This document shows positions 33,501 to 45,639 of a stretch of 64,000 nucleotides of DNA, one piece after another. The notes beneath the pieces were generated by a model, which saw only the letters and a list, made by a program, of their open reading frames with translations, was not told where the DNA came from and did not search any database. Origin of the DNA: Leptodontidium sp. MPI-SDFR-AT-0119 (lineage: Eukaryota; Ascomycota; Leotiomycetes; Helotiales; Leptodontidiaceae); contig JAHLEZ010000024.1 in the NCBI GenBank assembly GCA_020726505.1, positions 124,001-188,000 of the forward strand. The letters are read 5' to 3'. The stretch's first letter is position 1. Each line of letters opens with the position of its first letter. Both the position numbers and the translations under genes were made by a program.

Positions 33501-34056
33501 CACTTCGTATCTCAGAACCTAATCTTTGCAGAGCCTGCACACACTTGGTTGCTTTCCCTGACCCGCACTTGCTCTGCACATCCCCCTCACATTCGACGCT
33601 TTTACCGCTGCCGCTCCTGCCGTACCATCGTCGATCAACTCATAACGAAGCTGACATCAAACCCGCCACCTCGGTGGATTCTCCCCCCCTTGTTACGCTT
33701 GGAAAGAGAATCTTTCTCTTTCTTCTCTCTCACCTCTCTCTTCCTCTTTCTCTAATTGTCGCCGCTTTTTATTCTCTGATCTCTTGTTAGCCTACACCAA
33801 GTCCCAAACCCTGGCTTTAGCTCTCCCCTTTCCATCGGGACCGGCATACGCATGGACGCTCTGTAGCTCGGGTGAGTTATCCGATGACCAGTTCATGGGA
33901 CCTGCATCTAGAACGAAGTCTGTGATAACAAGGTTCACTTCTTAATTTCTAGTCGGCTCTCCCGAACAAATATCACTCGAAAAGGACGTCGTGGCAGGAG
34001 CGCCGCACCATTTCTTGAGCATTATTCTTTCAGCTAGTAACAACCTCTAATTCATT
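30541..34056. other. 3.5-kb gene desert
   Basis: No recognised coding sequence on either strand; ORFs are short and mutually overlapping shadows. A weak direct repeat pairs 32273-32306 (GTAGCTCGGATGGGCTTTCC) with 33863-33896 (GTAGCTCGGGTGAGTTATCC), with 6 differences in 34 bases, five of them transitions. A CT-rich run at 33700-33755 probably belongs to the promoter or leader of the C2H2 gene. Confidence 0.45.
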
Positions 34057-36299
34057 ATGGAGATTCTCCACCACGGTCAAAGACCGTCTTTAGCCCTACC
34101 CGAGATCTATGTTTATGTCTCGAACCCTTCCGATCGATTTCGAACGTGGAGTAGATCGAATCCACAAAATTCGACCTTTCCTACGACTTCTTCTCGGCCA
34201 ATATCAACACTAAATGCCAGAGACCCGGTGCCACCTCCACTCCCTCCACCACGACACCTTACAGACACTGTAGACGGGGGAAATAATGGGCCAGATATTA
34301 CTTGGCAGTGGGGCAACTCTCACGGGCGCGATTCGGGAAGATCTATATCATCAGTCGTCCTAGCTTCGAGCTCATATAGGAGTTTGACGAGTCCAAAAAG
34401 CATGTCGAACGAGCAGCCGAACTTTGCGCGCCGTGGAAGTTCTACCTTGACGAGTAAATCAATGTCAGACGGAGACGCTAGGGAGCAAGTTTATCTAGGG
34501 ATAGATGAAGGATACGCAAGTCTCTGTGGTACCAGCATCGGATCCAAAAAGTCAGTTCTGCCGCTCTCTCACGAAGGATATAGCGCAGGAGGCACACTGC
34601 GCTACGCGCTTTTACATTCATTAAGGGAACTTGTTGTGGCTATCACATGAGCGATTTCTAGTGTTCGCAGTATGGTCCACCTCTATGCTGTCAAAGTCAT
34701 TCCTTTAAATCTCAAGACAGTTTTCTTGTCAACGATACTAATTTTACGAAGGTCGAAATACCAAGACCCCTCAGGCCCCAGGACTGGCTTCCAAAGCTCT
34801 ATCCATGCCAAATTTCGAACCAATACCCGGGCATACGATAACTCATTATTGCAGAAGCTGGATGCTTGTTGGGGGAGCGAAAACACTCCACCTCCACGCG
34901 GCCACTCGAAATCTGCCTTCACCTCTTCTATGAGCGACGCTTCACCAACATCACGGATAATCTTACAGCATCGGCAGCCCAATCAACTCAAGCCATTATC
35001 TCTGTCAATTAACACAAGCAGACCGGGACTTGCGAGATGTGCAGATACCCCGCTGTCATCGGATATCTCACCTGGAAATCTCTGCTCGGGATTTGGATTG
35101 CAACGGCAGTTTGAATATAGATCGCCAAGTGATATGGCGGAGTCCGATAGGTCTTCTCCGCCGCATGTTCCAGACCATAATGTTGATTTTCAGATAGAAG
35201 AGCCGCTGCCCAGGCAACTTCGGATTGATGATTATTCTGCTCGACCTGATGTGTATTCACGGGGCTCGATGGCTGGCCAGAAAAGTCGAGCATCTTCTCC
35301 ACCAAGGCAGGATGGCCCATTTCTACATCCTGCAGGCAGCGCAAGTTATCTCTTCCGATGGGGCGAGTCTGGATCGCGGTCCTCACCATGTTCAAGTTCC
35401 CACTCGATCTCTGGGTTCGTGTCGTCCACTAACCTGAGAAGTAATCCATGCGCGACCACGCCGTCCCTTGCCGGGAGTAGAATAATAATTATGGACTTAC
35501 ACGGACGATTCTCTCCTGGCGGCATCTCACCCGGAGCTACAGACACAGGATGCGATTCGACTTCTGTTACTTATCAGCACCACACGTTGTCCAAACCCAG
35601 ACCACTCGTGATATCCCGCAAGCTCTCTAGCAGCATTGGGCACGCAAAAGACAATAGCGCGCTAAAGATCCAAGGCGGCTTCATAAGAGAATGCTGTCCC
35701 AAAAAGCGCAAGAGATTTGACTCTCAAGAAGAACGCAAGTAAATTTCCCCTTTCGTCTAAACCCGCTACATCATGCTAACAAATATCTCAGTTCCCACGA
35801 ACAAGAAAAATGCTACGAATGCGGCTACTGCCGCAGCCGTTTCAAAAACAAGAACGAGATGAATCGGCATCAAAATTCCGTCCATCTCCGGCGCCATTCC
35901 TGGTCCTGCGCGGCGATCTCCAGCTATGCAGCGGCCTTCCATGCCTCCCCAACTCTCCCCAACTCAGCCGACACCTGCGGGTACTGCGGAGAAGATTTCC
36001 TACGATCCGGTATCTCCTCTCCTTCCTCTTCCGGGCCTCAAATCGCCATTGCCACAGAGCAAGACTGGGAAGTGAGAATTGGGCACTTGCAGGAAATGCA
36101 CAAATTTGGGGAATGCAACCATGCGAAGAAGTTCTTCAGGGCGGATCACTTTAAGCAGCATTTGATACATAGCCATGCGGGGTGTGGTAACTGGATTAGT
36201 ATGTTGGAGAATATGTGCAGGAGGGATGAGACGTTGCCGGAGCCGTTCAGGGGCCTGAAATGGTTAGTCCGGGACGGGGCGGGACCAGGGTGGGGATGA
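34057..36299 (+). CDS. C2H2 zinc-finger transcription factor
   Basis: A nuclear regulator of a Pezizomycotina family with a long Ser/Pro-rich disordered N-terminus and C-terminal zinc fingers. The last intron (35739-35791, GTAAAT donor, CTAAC branch) joins CCPKKRKRFDSQEER in phase to NSHEQEKCYECGYC. The finger CGYCRSRFKNKNEMNRHQNS ends in VH (C-X2-C-X13-H-X4-H). Next come HLRRHSWSCAAISSYAAAFH, a second finger-like CGYCGEDF with HLQEMHKFGEC, and FFRADHFKQHLIHSHAGCGN. PKKRKRF is a likely nuclear localisation signal. An earlier intron lies somewhere in 34580-34752, and its exact sites are unresolved. A CTAAT branch with ACGAAG at 34746-34751 could be its acceptor. No in-frame stop is seen in the 34753-36299 part. 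Confidence 0.8.
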
Positions 36300-36357
36300 T
36301 TAGTGAGGAACAGATTCTTGCCGTGTTTGGAAGAGAAAGCTAGGGTTCAGTTCAGCC

Positions 36358-36425
36358 TGTTCTGGCTGTTCCTATTCTGGATATTCCTGTTTTGGATATT
36401 CTCATATTCCTATTCTAGATGTTCC
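36358..36425 (+). repeat. 15-bp minisatellite, TATTCTGGATATTCC type
   Basis: Four to five diverged tandem units of about 15 bp with core GGATATTCCTATTCT. It lies just downstream of the C2H2 gene stop. Confidence 0.6.
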
Positions 36426-37100
36426 TATTTAATCGAGCGGGATTTGTTTTATCCAGATCGGCTCGAGATCGTGACCTTTAGCTTAGGTATCGTAAAGACG
36501 GTTCGAGCAAGGCACGTGATGCTTTCTGCGGGCAACAAGCAAATTTCAAAATGTCCAGGCGCAGGAAAGACTTTTGACTTTGTAAAATAATAGAGACAGT
36601 TCCGCAATTCGCATACACAAAGTTATTCTATTATATCATAATCTGCCCCTTCTCGGCCGATGTGAGTTCATCCTTCTGCGTCATGTTCGTTATCTCCATT
36701 TCGGTGGGAGCACAGACCACGTATGACCTGCGTTGAAGTGCAGTCATTTGGCAGTCGGCAGGCTCTCGACCAGCACCTCAACTCTCTCTCAGAGACAGTA
36801 TTGAGCAAAACCCGTCAATAATACCTACACACCTACTCGTGCAATCATGCTCGCCTTTGCTCGTCCACACCATCACCTCTTCTGTCATCCTCCGCTAGGG
36901 TGGAGAAAGTAGAGGCATTGCGACCCTCTTTCATCATCATCATCATCATCACCTCTTTCATCAACCTCCTGCATCTCTCTGCAGCCTTGTCACTGTCAGA
37001 TCCTCAGTAGTTTAACCGGTTGATGATTTTTGCTATGCGTAACAAACGACATATCCCGCTAGGAGAATAAGGATTTGGGCCACGAGGGTGGGAGCTGTTG
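36426..37100. other. intergenic with a short ATC microsatellite
   Basis: No gene seen. A TCA/ATC trinucleotide run lies at 36930-36951. CT-rich tracts flank it. Confidence 0.45.
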
Positions 37101-37116
37101 ACGTTGGAGGGTGTTT

Positions 37117-37191
37117 ATTGGAAGGATGCTGATTGGGAGGGTGCTAATTGAGAGGGTACTGATTTGGAGGATATCGATTTGGAGGATGTAT
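37117..37191 (+). repeat. exact-period 15-bp minisatellite, 5 units
   Basis: Units start at 37117, 37132, 37147, 37162 and 37177. The first two read ATTGGAAGGATGCTG and ATTGGGAGGGTGCTA. Because 15 is a multiple of 3 the array keeps an open frame, coding repeats such as IGRML IGRVL IERVL. A less exact unit precedes at 37101. Confidence 0.85.
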
Positions 37192-37620
37192 TGTATCCCG
37201 CCGTCAAATCTCCCAAGACTCTTCAATAACAGATCCAAGTTTTGGTCCAAGCGCTGTCCCCTTCTTGGAGATGTGGAAGATGATCCGACTGCTCTGGCTT
37301 CCATGCTGAAGATACCGCGTAAGTTCCAAACCTTCACATATACCTTTGGTGGAGGCTCGGATCGAATCATCAACACAGATGCTGCTGAGATTGCCGGGGC
37401 GTTGTTTCCGCAACGAAAATCTCTCAGGAAGTTGGAAATTAGCGGCTGTCCGGAAAGAAGGGTAGAAGATGGCAAGCCTTTCCCAAAGGGATTTCTCAAA
37501 CAGTTTCCAGTCTTGCAAGAGGTGGGGATTCCTATCGAGTTCTTGGTTTATGAGTGGTCCTCCCTTCCGAGACGCAGATATGAGGAATCATCGTCGCCTG
37601 AGATCTTCTCTCAGAGGCCC
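37192..37620 (+). pseudogene. F-box/LRR-like protein fragment
   Basis: The frame continuing from the minisatellite encodes DPTALASMLKIPRKFQTFTY, then TFGGGSDRIINTDAAEIAGA, LFPQRKSLRKLEISGC and FPVLQEVGIPIEFLVY. This resembles the leucine-rich body of fungal F-box-type hypothetical proteins (a bend of the kind IPRALESFTYxFGG...SLRKLEI). No F-box is present, and both ends are missing. The open frame through the minisatellite is probably fortuitous. Confidence 0.45.
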
Positions 37621-37904
37621 TTATGACGTATCTTCGCAGACATGCAGGGCGGCAGTGACCTCCTTCTTTGCTCTACGGCCTCAAAGTTGCACCTATGCTC
37701 GGAATGAATGACAGCGTCGGATAGGGGCGGATTCGCAGAGAGGTCGGCGGGCTTGTCTAGAGCTGAGTTGATTTGCTTCCCACCGAGCGAAGCGTCTGCG
37801 ATATTGGGAAATCCCGCCATCCTGATGCACACATTCAAGCAAAAATGAAACTGTGGCGCAAGTCCTATCAATAACATTTCCTCGAAGAACGAGACACGGG
37901 GAAC

Positions 37905-39518
37905 TTACATCTGGATTCCCATCTGGATTTGCACTTGTCTCCAATCGTATTTGGCACCATACTGATGTTGTCCTTTCCATAAGACTTCGAGCAAATCCAG
38001 CGCTCGATCAGCGTGCTGCAACTCCTGTCAGTTTATCGATAGAATCGACTAGAGAGGATACGTACCCAAATGCTATAAGTGTTATCGGCTTTCAATTTCC
38101 GCCGAACCAGATCCTCGGTCACATAATCGTTGAAAATAGCTACACCAGCCATGAACAGCCCCCAATAGATGCCCATCTCCAGACCATATCCTTCTGGAAT
38201 CCCTTTCGCGATCTCTAGAATGTCTTTGATGGCTTCAGTGACCTCTAGCTTCTGTGGTCCACAACCCCGAGGATCGAGTATATGATTTAGATAGATAATA
38301 CATCCTTGCATGCATAATTTGATGCTGGAGAATGCTTCTTCCCTGAGAGTCTCTGGCACTGTGAGTCTCCGAGGGCGAGTCTGTCTTCGCCTGTCGTTCC
38401 TCTGTGCTCGTAATGAAGGCGGGCAACTCTGCCACCATGCAAGTAATTCATCGTGAATCTCGTATGCTGTCTCGGCAATGACATATGGCTGATGAAGGCC
38501 GAGCTCGCCCATCGACTCGGATGAAAGGCGTGAGAGCTTGGCCATATAAATCATTAATTCGTGGAAGAGATTTACCACAACATTATCAGAGTCGTAGTAT
38601 GGCCAGCGGAGAAGTTTTGAGTTCTCGGAACTGTCTTGGTTTGCGCCGTCATCAAGCCAGTAATTGCCTTCAAGGAGGGGACCAGCACCGGAAGAGAGGG
38701 ATCCCGACACATCGAGGAAAGAGAAGAATCGAGTTAGGTAGTCGGTGGTCCTTGGGCCGCCTCTGAAAAGAATTAAGTCCCTGGCTCCTTGGAGATGGTC
38801 AAGCCAGAGGCCATTCTCTGAATGTAATATCTGCAAAAAGTGAGCAAACATCTTCACGGGATAGCTCATTTCTATTACCTCGTACACACACAAAAGCAGA
38901 CATGCCCCTAATGTAGCATCTGAACGCGCAATTACAGGATCCGAGAGTGTTTGCTTTAGTTCGCGAAGAGCCAGCGAATAATGTTTGGCAGCTGCCATCT
39001 CATGCTGAGGCTGACCTTTTGTCAAATGGCCCGCAGCAAGCGCAGCCATTGAATGGAGGAGTGCTGGGGATGAACTTGCAAGTGGGACCAGTTCCTCTTG
39101 GAAGGGGTTCCCTTCGTTGTCATTCGAGTAGGCGAGAAATCGACAGCAAAATGTAACGAAGTGATGAATGTAAGGCGTTGATGTCCTGTCGACGTTCGGA
39201 AATTCAATGACGAAATTCTGGCCGCGGAATCCGTTCATTTGGAGGCTCGGTGTCCTCGATCTGCTCGTCAAGATGGCTGCCAAATCATCTTGTGGTTGCT
39301 GGTGAGGAATGACTTGCAGCAGATCACTCCAGGTGCATTCCCGTTGCAATCGCAAGCATCGTCCACAGTGAGGTTTCATCTCATCACATTTGACTTTCCT
39401 CTTGCGACAAGTCAAACATCCTGGGGAAATTAGTCAGGGCGTGCAGAAACTTCCGGAAGTCTACCTCACCTGTCCTCGTTCGAGGTACTAGAGCCTTGAT
39501 ACCCAATCCCGGCGCCAT
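37905..39518 (-). CDS. Zn2Cys6 fungal-specific transcription factor, intact
   Basis: About 504 residues in three exons: 39518-39470, 39420-38066 and 38015-37905, with 49- and 50-base introns of good consensus. ATG 39518 starts MAPGLGIKALVPRTRTG, leading straight into CLTCRKRKVKCDEMKPHCGR and CLRLQREC (complete CX2CX6CX6CX2CX6C). The long middle is the helical regulatory domain typical of fungal Zn2Cys6 factors (LLHSMAALAAGHLTKG, ACLLLCVYEVIEMSYPVKMF, GARDLILFRGGP). The end HADRALDLLEVLWKGQHQYG and YDWRQVQIQMGIQ matches the usual C-terminal helix. The TAA at 37907-37905 overlaps a perfect GTAAGT donor, and a fourth exon (37852-37693) stays open to a TAG. The true C-terminus may therefore be there. 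No in-frame stops. Confidence 0.88.
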
Positions 39519-42500
39519 TCTTGCCGCTGACTTGGAGCATTCACACACAACGGTTGCTCACAGATCAGGGCGCGTGATTGGGGTTTTGAATGGGACGTGA
39601 TGTTGTGAAGTAGGTCCATGTTATCGATCCCGGCAGTCCTCCAGCCAAGGATCCGACCCTGAGCACCGGGTGTGGGGCGCCCAATAAGGGGTGCCAAATC
39701 CAGCCAGATTATCGCTCGGCCAGGGTCCTGCACGTGGCGGCCGGGAAACGTGGAGTGATAAAACCAGGGGCTTGCGTTGAAGAAGAAAAGAAAGCAAGCC
39801 CCATCCTTGAAATTGCGTGTTGGCACAGACCTCGCGATAAAGGAGTGGTACGATTTGCGAGGGTGGCAAGTCTGGGGTATCATATCGCCGATCACTTCGG
39901 GATGGATAAGGGATGAAAACTGTGCGAGCTGGTGGTGGCAAGACGGGCTGCGACGCCCCGAACGGCAAGAGTCTTCGGCCAATCCGTGTGGCCTACTTTA
40001 AGCCATCTCGGCGTGTTTGAGGTATTTATTTAATATCACTTATCATAAAGCGGCCCGAGCAGCGAGTATTGCCCCCGTTCCGAATATTGGAGCCTTCGAA
40101 TGCCAAGCCACGTTGGAATTCCGTACGAGGCCAGGACTGTTGAATGATATTACCATTATATAAGATATGATGTCGTAAGTCAAGAAGAATCAGTCCTTCC
40201 ACTAGATGTCTTGTCTTCAGAAACTTTTCTCAAGTTCGAAGCTTCTCTTGCCAAATATTCGGCACATTCCGTCCTGCTCTTTACTTCACTGATGAAGAAA
40301 TCCCGATACAAGAAACGAAGATCAGTGCACCACAACGGGAATGCCGTCCATTGGTTACCGTTGCGATCTAAAACGGCGCTGGATACGATTGGATACTCTA
40401 GCTTGCGGAAGTCCCGAGGTTATCAGCCAAATATTTGTGATTGAAGAACATTGGGGACCAAAAACGAACCCCGCACCTGAATTTATGTATCAATAGTGGC
40501 GTGATATGTGCATTTACGTCGTCCATTACCGAAGCGCGGCTGAAACTTCCTGTCGCCGCAATGAGGGGTCGGCGTCATGATGCCACAAGAATGGGTCCAG
40601 TGTCCCTCGACGATATATATCAAGTTGCAACATGAATCTTTTAATGCAATTTGAATTTTATACGCATGAGATATCAGATGTGTGTCTCATTCGTTGACCA
40701 ATTATCCGTTGATTCATTTGTGGGAGAAACAGTCTTCATCTTCTCCTTGCTTGAAATCGCATACCTATTCGTAGGAGAGTCGCAAAGTCGACATCTGAGA
40801 ACGTTAGAGCTAGGGGAGGGAGCAGGCGAATGTCAAGCTCACGCTTTAGAACAAAAAAGTTGGCTACTATGTGGGGTACCAATTTGCTTTTCGCAAGTCG
40901 CACTTCTAGATCGTTAGACACAAGTTGCACAGATCATGGTATTACTGAATTTGCTCAACTTACCAGAATTGCGGGAAACTAATATCAAGACTTATCTTAT
41001 AAACTCTCTCGTCGTTCCCTTTCTCTCTCACTTTTATCAAACCACTTTTACTCCTCTTTGCTCCGTCCCAGACATCGAGGTCACCTTCTTGCCCAGGTTG
41101 CCCGACCTTGAAATCTTTCGGTTTCTCTCCGATGGTGGAGGAGCTGTTGTAGATGGATTAGACATGGCATAAAGCCGAGAGCTGCGCTTCGTGTCGGTCC
41201 AGGAGATGGACTATGGGATGTAGAGGATATAGGGCGGGATCAGGACTATTGGCAAGCTCAGCAACACGTCCTCCGAGTTTCACGCATTATTTTAACTCAC
41301 ATTTTGTTGCTCGTCGCAAGAACGAGATCATGTTTTTGCTGCCTTTTCCTGAACTGAAAACTCAAAAATCGGTGGAAATCAAGTCCAAGGTGGCTTTGCG
41401 CTGATGTGCAAAATCCTTGCTCCTCCCACCTTACCACTACCCTTGGAAGAAGCGTTTCTTCACATCGCAATCAAAGATAAGCTTCAGCAGCGCTGATTCA
41501 CTTCTCACGATTCTCCAAAGGGGTCCTCTGTTGCACTAACACTGCATGTGATGGCACAGGCTAGATCAAGCCAAGCAACAGCTATGGGTGGCCTGATTGT
41601 TACGTCGTGTTGGACCATATCTGATCACAACACACCAATAGAAGAGAGGATCCCGTTTTGTTGCACATCGCAAAAATCAGACATTGAGAGGCCGCTTTAT
41701 CAAAAAACTCTAGTTTCCCGCGGAGAGTGCCGTCTTGTATGTGAACTCGAGGTTAGTCGTTGCACAGAACCACGCCCAAGTTGGCGTTTGGGAAACTTAG
41801 ACGCGGTAAAATTCGATGACAGCATGAGACGAAGCTATCATTTGTTCGCAAGTCCAAATATCCCATGTAACAAAGACTCATAAACTTTTGCTATTAACGA
41901 TGTGATTGGAGAAATGGACGGTTTATTATCCCGATAAATCTCTTCTATTCCCCTAGAGTAGAGCTCCGCCTAAACTTAAAACAAGTCAACTGCTTTACTG
42001 TCATGCGACTACCACTTGATCATATCTTTGTTACACATCGCTCTCCGACGACCCCCACCAACGCTTTTAACCTTTCTGGGTCACAGGGTATCATTGTTGG
42101 TCTAGATTGGCCCCTGACTTCCACCACATCCCGTGTGCTTCCCCCTAAACGCCACTGCCTTGTCCGACATGCATAGAGTAGTACATGAGCGATCCCTTCT
42201 TCTGATGACCATCCATTTCTCGGCGATCTGGTATATTGACTGAGTTTCAAAATATCTGAAAACTTTTCGATGGGCGAGATCAGGTCGGCTTTCATCCCAT
42301 CACTTAATCGTCTAGATCTTCTTAATAGGCCTTGTCTCATTAGCTGACTCACTGGCAGTCTGTTCAATGCCAAGCTACTTGCAAGGAGGGCGAGGCGCCG
42401 CAAAGACGGTGAGGGGCAGCCAGATCCGTCTCTCGATTGCACAATGAAGTGTCACGGGTTAGGGACTTGGCAGCGAATTAGGTAGTCGAGAAATGTGGTT

Positions 42501-42564
42501 GGGGGAGTGAATAGTCTATTTAACAAGGTTCCTGGGCCCTGCCAGGGCTCCCAAACCACCCTAC
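39519..42564. other. 3-kb gene desert with dispersed motif copies
   Basis: No recognised gene. It holds three of the five window copies of the motif TTTTGTTRCACRTCGCAA, at 41302-41319, 41656-41673 and (shorter) 42026-42041. The minus-strand ORF 42442-42020 (140 codons) has no recognisable domain and I leave it unassigned. Confidence 0.4.
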
Positions 42565-44384
42565 CTAGAAATGTTCCTTCCAGAAGGAAAACTGGACTTC
42601 CGGTACCGTCGCCCTTTTACACGCTTCTTTGATGCTCCTAGTAGCTACGTTAGGGCCACAGAAGTACACTCCGACGTTAGTCGTCATATTCCCTTCAAGC
42701 CCAGGCAAGTACGTTCGGTCCAAGATACCTTCCCGCATCCCCGTGAGCAACTTGGGGAAGTCAGGGCGCCCAAAGTTCGTCCTTGATTTCAGCTCCGTGA
42801 GAGGGTCAACTGCGGCTCCGACACTGTTCAGCACGATGTTCTGTGCAGTGTCAATGTCGATCCTCTGCGTTAGGTATATATGAATCCTCAAGAACTCACT
42901 TCCGGAGCTACTGGCACCTAGGCGACCAGTAGAATCGGAACTCTAAGCCTCAAGCGACGAGAGAAGAGTCTAGAACTATTCAACGGACGTCGTATCCTTA
43001 CAGACCCAAATGAACTCGACTCGGCGTAGACGAGTGGGCGGGTTGGATCCGTTCCGCATGTGCCAAATATTCTTGAGGATAGTAGCCCAGGGAGTTACAC
43101 CGATACCAGTCCCGATGAGCACGGCGATTTCGTTGTCGAATATATCTTCGGCGGGTGCACCGTACGGTCCATCGATGCGAAGGGCCGGCATGGTCTGGCC
43201 GTTCTGGAGAGCGACTTCATATATCCCATTCTAGTCGACCCCGTCGTAGAGCTTAGATTGTGCGGGGCCGGCTCCGAGAGCGTCTGCCAAAGCTCGGGTA
43301 AAGTCCCCAACTTGACGGACGTGGACGGAGATGTAGTCATCGTAGGGGCAGGACGTGATAGTAAAGGGATGCCATTGTTGGCTCGAGACCGAGGGAATGT
43401 TTAGGAAAAGCCATTGGCCTGCCTTGTACTTTATAGAGGGTTTCTTGAACTGGATCTCCACGGCATCTAAACGAATCAGCATCTGCTTATATCCACGTGG
43501 GTTGTCATCTTACTATACGGATAACGAATAACCCGGGTGATCTTTGTCTCCCTACGACTTCGGAGCTCTCTATAGACCCGCTCCATAAAGTAGAGTCCAC
43601 CGCCCCAGAGCTCCCACCTCCATCCTTGATAACCAATACAATGTTTCCAGAAGTTGTCATAGTCGAAAGGTGAAAATGGATCGGTTGTATCGCGAACGAA
43701 ACAACCGGTCACATGCGTGTAGAGCCCAAGGAGGAATGGAATGAACAAATAATGCGTGTACTAAAAGGTCTCGAATGATTGCTGTCGGATTTTGGCGTGT
43801 GCAGTCGTATACATCAGAAGCATACATAGAAGTATGACATGTCCCGTAACGCCGCCGGCTTCGGCATAGTGAATTTCTAAGGCTGTCACCTTTCTAATCT
43901 GGGTCTTCTTAACGTTAAAGAAGCTGTCAGAGAGGTCAGGAAGGTTTCTACACAAATATTGACCGTACTTACTTGACGTAATGTCCACATGTGTGGACAA
44001 TTGTCTAGAGCAGCATCGAGTATGCAACCTGACGATGAAACTACTGCGATTCGTCCAGCGGCAGAAACCTAATCTTCGGTCGGACCCATCTCAGAATGTT
44101 CCTGCACATCAGTAGAAGAATCATTGCCCCGTCGACTGAAAGAGCGAGACCGGCACCCCTCGATATCCACACGGAGAATGTAAGGGTATTGAGACCCGCA
44201 AGCTTTGGGTCATTGAACTGTTTCCACCTTCACTACTATTAGCATGAGACCTTGCGAGACATGAGAGGCTAGGAATGGTTGACCATCCAAAAGCGAAGAG
44301 AGCGATGTGTCCACCGTGAAATAGGAAATTGAAGACCAGCTTGGAACCCCATAATTGATGCTCAATAGCGCCTAAGATGCCCAT
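42565..44384 (-). pseudogene. nox: NADPH oxidase (Nox) pseudogene with seven nonsense codons
   Basis: Fungal Nox enzymes are six-helix membrane flavocytochromes that pass electrons from NADPH through FAD and two haems to oxygen. From ATG 44384 the reading gives FNFLFHGGHIALFAFGW, FSVWISRGAGLALSVDG, FHRQVAYSM, HYAEAGGVTGHVILL and TAHAKIRQQSFETF. It continues with GCFVRDTTDPFSPFDYDNFW, the FAD motif HPFTITSCPYDDY, the NADPH-site LRIDGPYGAPAEDIF and IGTGIGVTPWATIL, and the terminal VQFSFWKEHF. Four introns remain recognisable. TAG codons interrupt at 44043, 44007, 43763, 43233, 42978, 42972 and 42945 (first base, minus strand). In at least five of them the family has Trp or Gln. Length and order are otherwise complete, pointing to recent C-to-T inactivation. 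It is closest to the NoxA/NoxB group without EF-hands. Confidence 0.93.
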
Positions 44385-45639
44385 GATAGCGTTTGTCAGA
44401 TAGCCTCCTGACGTGTCTTAATTAAATTCGACCAGCGATAGTACCGACGAACATAGAATGCGAGGTTGTGTGGCACCCTCGTGTAAGAAGTCGATGTGAG
44501 GAACGAGTGCAACTGTGAATTATAACATATACTTTGGATCCGAGATCAACCCCGCCAAGAAGAATAAGAGTAGGCTAAATAGCAGGATCAGTAGAGGTAC
44601 ACTAATAGCTTAAGTCCTTCCTCCCTACTTTAATAAAGGAGGAGCACCCTAGATATGACGATGGTTCTAAGTACGAGCTCGACCATCACTTCGTATTAAG
44701 AGACGTACCCTAGTTGCTCAGGGCACGCCATAGTATGCAGTCCGAGGCTTTGTTAGTGGATGTTAAATGGCATTGACTGGCCCTCGACTCGCGCGACTGT
44801 ATTCTGAGCTGATCGTACGATGTCCTCCCTCCCCCTATTATTTTGCGATTGTGGGATGGTGGCTTGTGCCAAATAGCTGGATGCAGCCCGGAATGACCCT
44901 TTATCCGAAGGTCAGCCGATCGGGAAGTTTCGAGACAAGGGAGCCCGTATCAGATCGATCTAATATCCCGTAAATCTGGCGCAGGTGCAGGGGTCAACAG
45001 GGTAGTTAGTAGTTAAAGAAGTCTTGGGCTTCAATGAGCACAATGGTGGAACAGAGAATGTAGGAGAGGGCTTGGACTTTAATGTTAACTGAAGTGTTTA
45101 TATGCAGCTAAGACCTTTCCAGTTGCGCCAGAATCAGCACCGATAACAGTGAGTTCGGATGAACGACAGGACGTTTAGATGAGACGTATGGAGTAATTGA
45201 TCGATATTCAAGAGAGAAACTGAGCAACAGTGAGAGATGGAGATGCAGTTTGTAGGCTAATTCTATCAAATGTTAATCCGCGCCGTGACCTGTTCGGCGG
45301 ACAATTACACGACTTCTGCCTTCCTCATTATTTGACTCCTCTCAATAGTCACTAAATCCGAATGCTATCTTGAACAGCTTGGCCAAGATCTTTGTAACCT
45401 GCCACTGGCAAGCGAAAAAAAATCTGGAGGCGTCTCAACACAATGATGCCACTCGAATTCTTCACAGACAAGTACGGCGGAACATACATTCGAGATGAAC
45501 TTTGTCGAAAGTAGGCAGTTGGCAGCGCAATCAAGACGGAGCGGGAAAAGACTTTGACAGCTGAAGTGGCATCTAAACATCTCAGATGACTGCTCTATTC
45601 AGTGCCAGACCTTGACTTGTACGGAAGGTCTTGGAGCCA
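44385..45639. other. intergenic, no gene seen
   Basis: This includes the former Nox promoter side. Only short ORFs, with no repeat found. Confidence 0.4.

Noticed and set aside
42020..42442. 140-codon minus-strand ORF after the Nox gene
   Set aside because: No recognisable domain or conserved motif and no intron or expression sign; it lies in motif-rich desert DNA.
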